A DNA stretch of 64,000 nucleotides from Eleginops maclovinus (lineage: Eukaryota > Chordata > Actinopteri > Perciformes > Eleginopidae), in the NCBI RefSeq assembly GCF_036324505.1, contig NC_086360.1, forward strand, positions 20,834,761 through 20,898,760, read 5' to 3'. How positions within the stretch are numbered: position 1 is the stretch's first letter; every line of letters begins with the position of its first letter. The notes under the pieces were generated by a model. That model saw nothing but the letters and a program-made list of their open reading frames with translations, was not told the DNA's origin and ran no database searches. Position numbers and translations under genes: made by a program. This document shows, one piece after another, positions 48,108 to 64,000 of this stretch.

Positions 48108-49932
48108 TGACTGACCGACTCCCTCGGGTCAGTGGTATAGTATGTTAAACTGTCCTCTGCTCTCTTGTATGTATCTCTTAGAGAGCCACACATTAGAGAG
48201 AAGCAGCATCAGCAGCAACAACAGGAAAAGCTGTAATATTTTCCCCTGGGCAGCATTTGTTATTGTCACTCTTGCCCTTTTGATCCCAGTAGCATGACAG
48301 ACTGATTCTAATGCTGGGTTGAGAGTCCCTCTCTTTCTCTCTAAGACTCCAATAATCCCCTCCCTGCCTCGTCTCTATTGCAATCCCTTTTGCTGATCTA
48401 CTGTTGCATTGGAAGTGCTCGGATTAATACTGTGCATCCTCCCCCTTTACTACATATTGTGGATGTTGCTGAACCATGTGTGTATTATGTCAGGATTCAT
48501 ACCTCATACCCTTCAGCTTTTGGCTGTTTTCCTAGTGTAGCACTACAGCCTGCTACTTTTGCGGTGACCATCAAGCAGATAGCTGCTAGATAAGTGCAAG
48601 GTGGTTGTAACATTTTATTGCTTCTTCTATCTCTTTACTCCTGCAGAACGTGTTTCTGAAGGTGTTGCAGCCAGGCAGGGGGCAAGGGGAAACAAGTATT
48701 TATAACTAAAAAGGGCACAGTTGCATATGGACCATTCAGGAAACGGCCTCCTTGACAGACTCTTTTCTTCAGCTCAGATAAACAAAGGTAGGCTCAGATA
48801 GACAAAGGTAGGTGTCTGTGCTGTACTTCCTGGCTGACATAATTGGGACTACTTTTAACAGGATAGATGTTGTGGTTGACAGGGGAAATCATTGCCTGAG
48901 GTCTCTGTGGCAGAAATATGTTCTATAGAAGCAGCATTAGCATTATGAGGTCTGAGGGATCTGGACAGCAGGTCATGGCTGTTAAGCAGGGTGCACACAT
49001 GGCTCATGTGACCTATTATGAATAGATGCCATTTTTAGCTGCTGGTGTCTGTCAGTGCTGGACTTAAGTGTTGCACATCAATGGAATAGCAAGTGAAGGC
49101 CTTTATGAATGTTTCAGATGCTCTATTTATGGGGCCTTGGGGTGGGTCTTTGAACTAGCTGCAAGAACGGATGGACTGGTTAGATGGCTACAGGTCTTAC
49201 TGTGTTTGTTTGTGTCCTTGTGTGTTGGGGGGGTTGGTCTGCTTTTAAAAAAAGGGTATTAACATGTGTTTTGACATGTCAGAAATGTTTGTAAGCAGTT
49301 TATAGAAAGGGGATTTTGATAAGCTTTCACAGGGTTGTATGTTTTTAAAAGAGGAAGTCAGTTGTACATAGCCACATAACCAATTCTGTCTTGGTTAAGT
49401 CTGGAGTTGAAAGGTTCTCTGCCTACAGTAAATGTAGTTGACCCAACAGATGACGCACAGCTCTTCTTGGGCTCCTGAATGACCTCCAAAATTATTAAAA
49501 ATATCTTTATTAGGGATTGTATTGCCTATTTGTTCATGCATGGGATGCCAGCCAGAATATATGGACGGAAAAGCTGACAAGAAGAGGAAAGGACAGTGAG
49601 CTCATGGGAAGTCTCTCTCTTTTTTGTCTTTCTCTCTCTCTGTGCTGTTACAGAAATAGCTCTGCAGTCCCTCTATTCCTCAGCCTGTAAACCTTGTGTT
49701 CTGTTGAGGAGTTTGGCAGAAGCTTCTGTACACTGGTCAGTACAGCTATGGGGGCTTAGAGCCTTAACAAAGCTTCTCTGTGCTGGACTGCAAAAGAGTT
49801 AAAAGCATTGTGCCGAAATGCAGTGTGATCCTCCTGGGAATGCATGATCAATTATATTTTAATTGTCCATGAATATTGAATTAACCTCCTTCCTTTCTCT
49901 CTGTATTTTTTCTACTCTCCAGGGCCCTCTCC

Positions 49933-62187
<12,255 letters not shown>

Positions 62188-64000
62188 ATGGTTTCCCCGA
62201 TACTATTCTTCACCCTGACCCGGATCATCCTACCCCTGAATAACTAACCCCCCTGAAACACATATAGAGGACGCGGCTTTGAATCCTCTGACAGTGGCGA
62301 GATGAGACTCTCAGTGCTACTACACCTGAATGTCAGCATGTTTCGGGGAATGTATGTGCCTCTTTATAATTGTGGGTGACTTCATGAGTGCATTTTGGTA
62401 AGCTTGTGTGACAAGTGTGGATTTAACTAAAGGGTATGTGCGTTGATGTGTGAATGTATGTTTGCGGTTGGTATGATTGAGTAATGCTTCCGAGTTGTGT
62501 GCTTCCCAGACGCCCTGATCTATAAGGGCAGCAGCGTTGCATTGCAGCCCCTTTTCCCCTTCACAAGAGCTCTGCCCCTCCACCAGCACTCACAGTGTCC
62601 CAGCCTTTGAGTGATTGGACAGGGACCAAGGGCTCTTTATCTCTCTCAGTCTCCTTCCTTCACATTGACCTTAATGACTATTACACATTAACCACTGCTG
62701 CTTCTCTCGGGAAGCTTACCTCGGCCTTTACTTCTACGCAGACTGTTAGCTTGCACACGCAGACTGGTGCAAAAGATCCTGCCCTCTAATAACCAGCACT
62801 GGAATCCCAGGAACAGACACCTAACAATGTAATTATTATAATTTTGATATTATTTCATCTTTTTATCTGCACCTTCTTGGACATTTATCAGGGGAAATGA
62901 CACACACTACTCCCAGGAAGTCAACCTTGATTACCATTACAACGATGGGACTGTTAATCTGGAGTTTAAGTTTGGTAACCCTAAACCTGTGGGCAAGCTG
63001 GGACTTTCCAGTCAGATGCTTGATCATAGCTATTAGCCTCCAGTCTAGTATTGAAGTGGTCCTTGGTGTCCATCATCCACCCCTGCAACTCCCACCGCCT
63101 CCTCCTGCACACCACATGCGCAAAAAAGCTAAACACAAGCTCTCCTCGGTTGGATTCACCAATCTGCACTTCAGAGACATTCAAAGTGACCACTCTATAG
63201 CAATCATGGGGTTAAAGAGGGCTAGCCTTACTTGATGCCTCTGCCATTGAGGAATGATGGATGCAGTATTAAACTAATGTGCGTGTTACGTCCATTGCAT
63301 TAAAGCACCTCAGCCAGCCAGCCTGCCTTTACACCCCTACACCACTAGGGGCAGCACTGCTCAGGGCCCCGGCACTAACCTTCACAGTAACAGGAGTTGT
63401 TGTGCCTGCGCGTGCTTCACTCCAGTTGAAGTTGTTCGGTTTAACTTACATCCAGCAGAGTGTTGAGAGAAGGCTAAAGCCCAGTGTTAATAGTGCATTT
63501 TAAAAACGGAGTTAATGTGATTATTCATTTTCACGTTACTCTGAAAACCAAAGCTGTGATTCTTTTGATCGTTTTCTTTCTCACTTCCCTCTTCTGATTC
63601 CCTGCTTCCTATTGGGATGGAGGAGAAAAGAGAAAGTGGCTTGTTGGGGATGGAGGCAGTACGATATTTTAATCCCTCCTCGTAGTGTTTCAGCCTGTGG
63701 TGTCAGGAGAAATGTATAACTGCTGGACATTGCCTTCCATTTCTCTTGCTTGAAAAATGGTGCTTAAGACACAATAAGACAGTGTGCACATGAACAAACA
63801 AAGATGGGATTTTTTGTTCACAGTCTCTAGTTGTTTAGTGTTTACCTGCGATTAACTGGCAAAATATTAATGATGGTATTCAACTTTGACATTTGTTTGA
63901 CCTTACTTTTTCTTCTCCAAATGCTAACAGTCTGTAAGAGGTCTTTCTTCAGTTTACATACAGTGGTAACAACTTTATTTAAAAAAAAATCCTACTGCAT
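62188..64000 (+). other. RHOBTB 3' UTR and downstream flank
   Basis: The region after the stop codon has no further coding exon. ATTAAA hexamers at 63268-63273 and 63299-63304 are possible polyadenylation signals. The end of the transcript cannot be fixed from sequence alone. Confidence 0.5.

Overview
The window is vertebrate nuclear DNA, almost certainly from a ray-finned (teleost) fish. Supporting signs are GT-AG split genes with short introns, many long (CA)n/(TG)n arrays, hAT, pogo and Tc1 DNA-transposon remnants, and protein-coding exons closely related to mammalian NOL6, C2orf81, WDR54 and RHOBTB1/2. There are no bacterial operons, CRISPR arrays or phage genes. I recognised no rRNA or tRNA genes by eye.

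Layout. (1) 1-9.92 kb, minus strand: nol6 (nucleolar protein 6, ribosome biogenesis). The start codon and 20 exons are in the window; the last exons run off the left edge. One nol6 intron (2112-5795) carries two insertions: a two-exon, two-BED-finger hAT-derived gene on the opposite strand with an intact reading frame (2350-4549), and a pogo/Tigger-type non-autonomous element with clean TA target duplications (4620-5447). (2) 11.19-12.8 kb, minus strand: a C2orf81 homolog, with an unclear start, an internal 117-bp tandem duplication and an apparent frameshift near its 3' end. (3) 14.03-17.49 kb, plus strand: complete wdr54 (9 coding exons, 336 codons). C2orf81 and wdr54 are head to head, and the space between them contains an RFX-type X-box. 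(4) 17.5-49.9 kb: about 32 kb with no recognisable coding gene. It holds microsatellites, a Tc1 remnant, members of a CA-linked dispersed repeat, and a few weak candidates for distal 5' exons or regulatory sites of the next gene. (5) 49.93-62.19 kb, plus strand: a complete 10-exon RHOBTB gene (721 codons), followed by 3' UTR or flank to the window end.

The genes are not a pathway. The biological interest lies in the arrangement. WDR54 and C2orf81 are neighbours in human 2p13. RHOBTB1 (10q21) and RHOBTB2 (8p21) lie in regions of the same ancient vertebrate duplication set. The RHOBTB gene here fits neither human paralog well, and its linkage suggests it is the third ohnolog (rhobtb4-type), absent from mammals. 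The strongest unexpected item is the intact but probably catalytically dead hAT-derived gene inside nol6.
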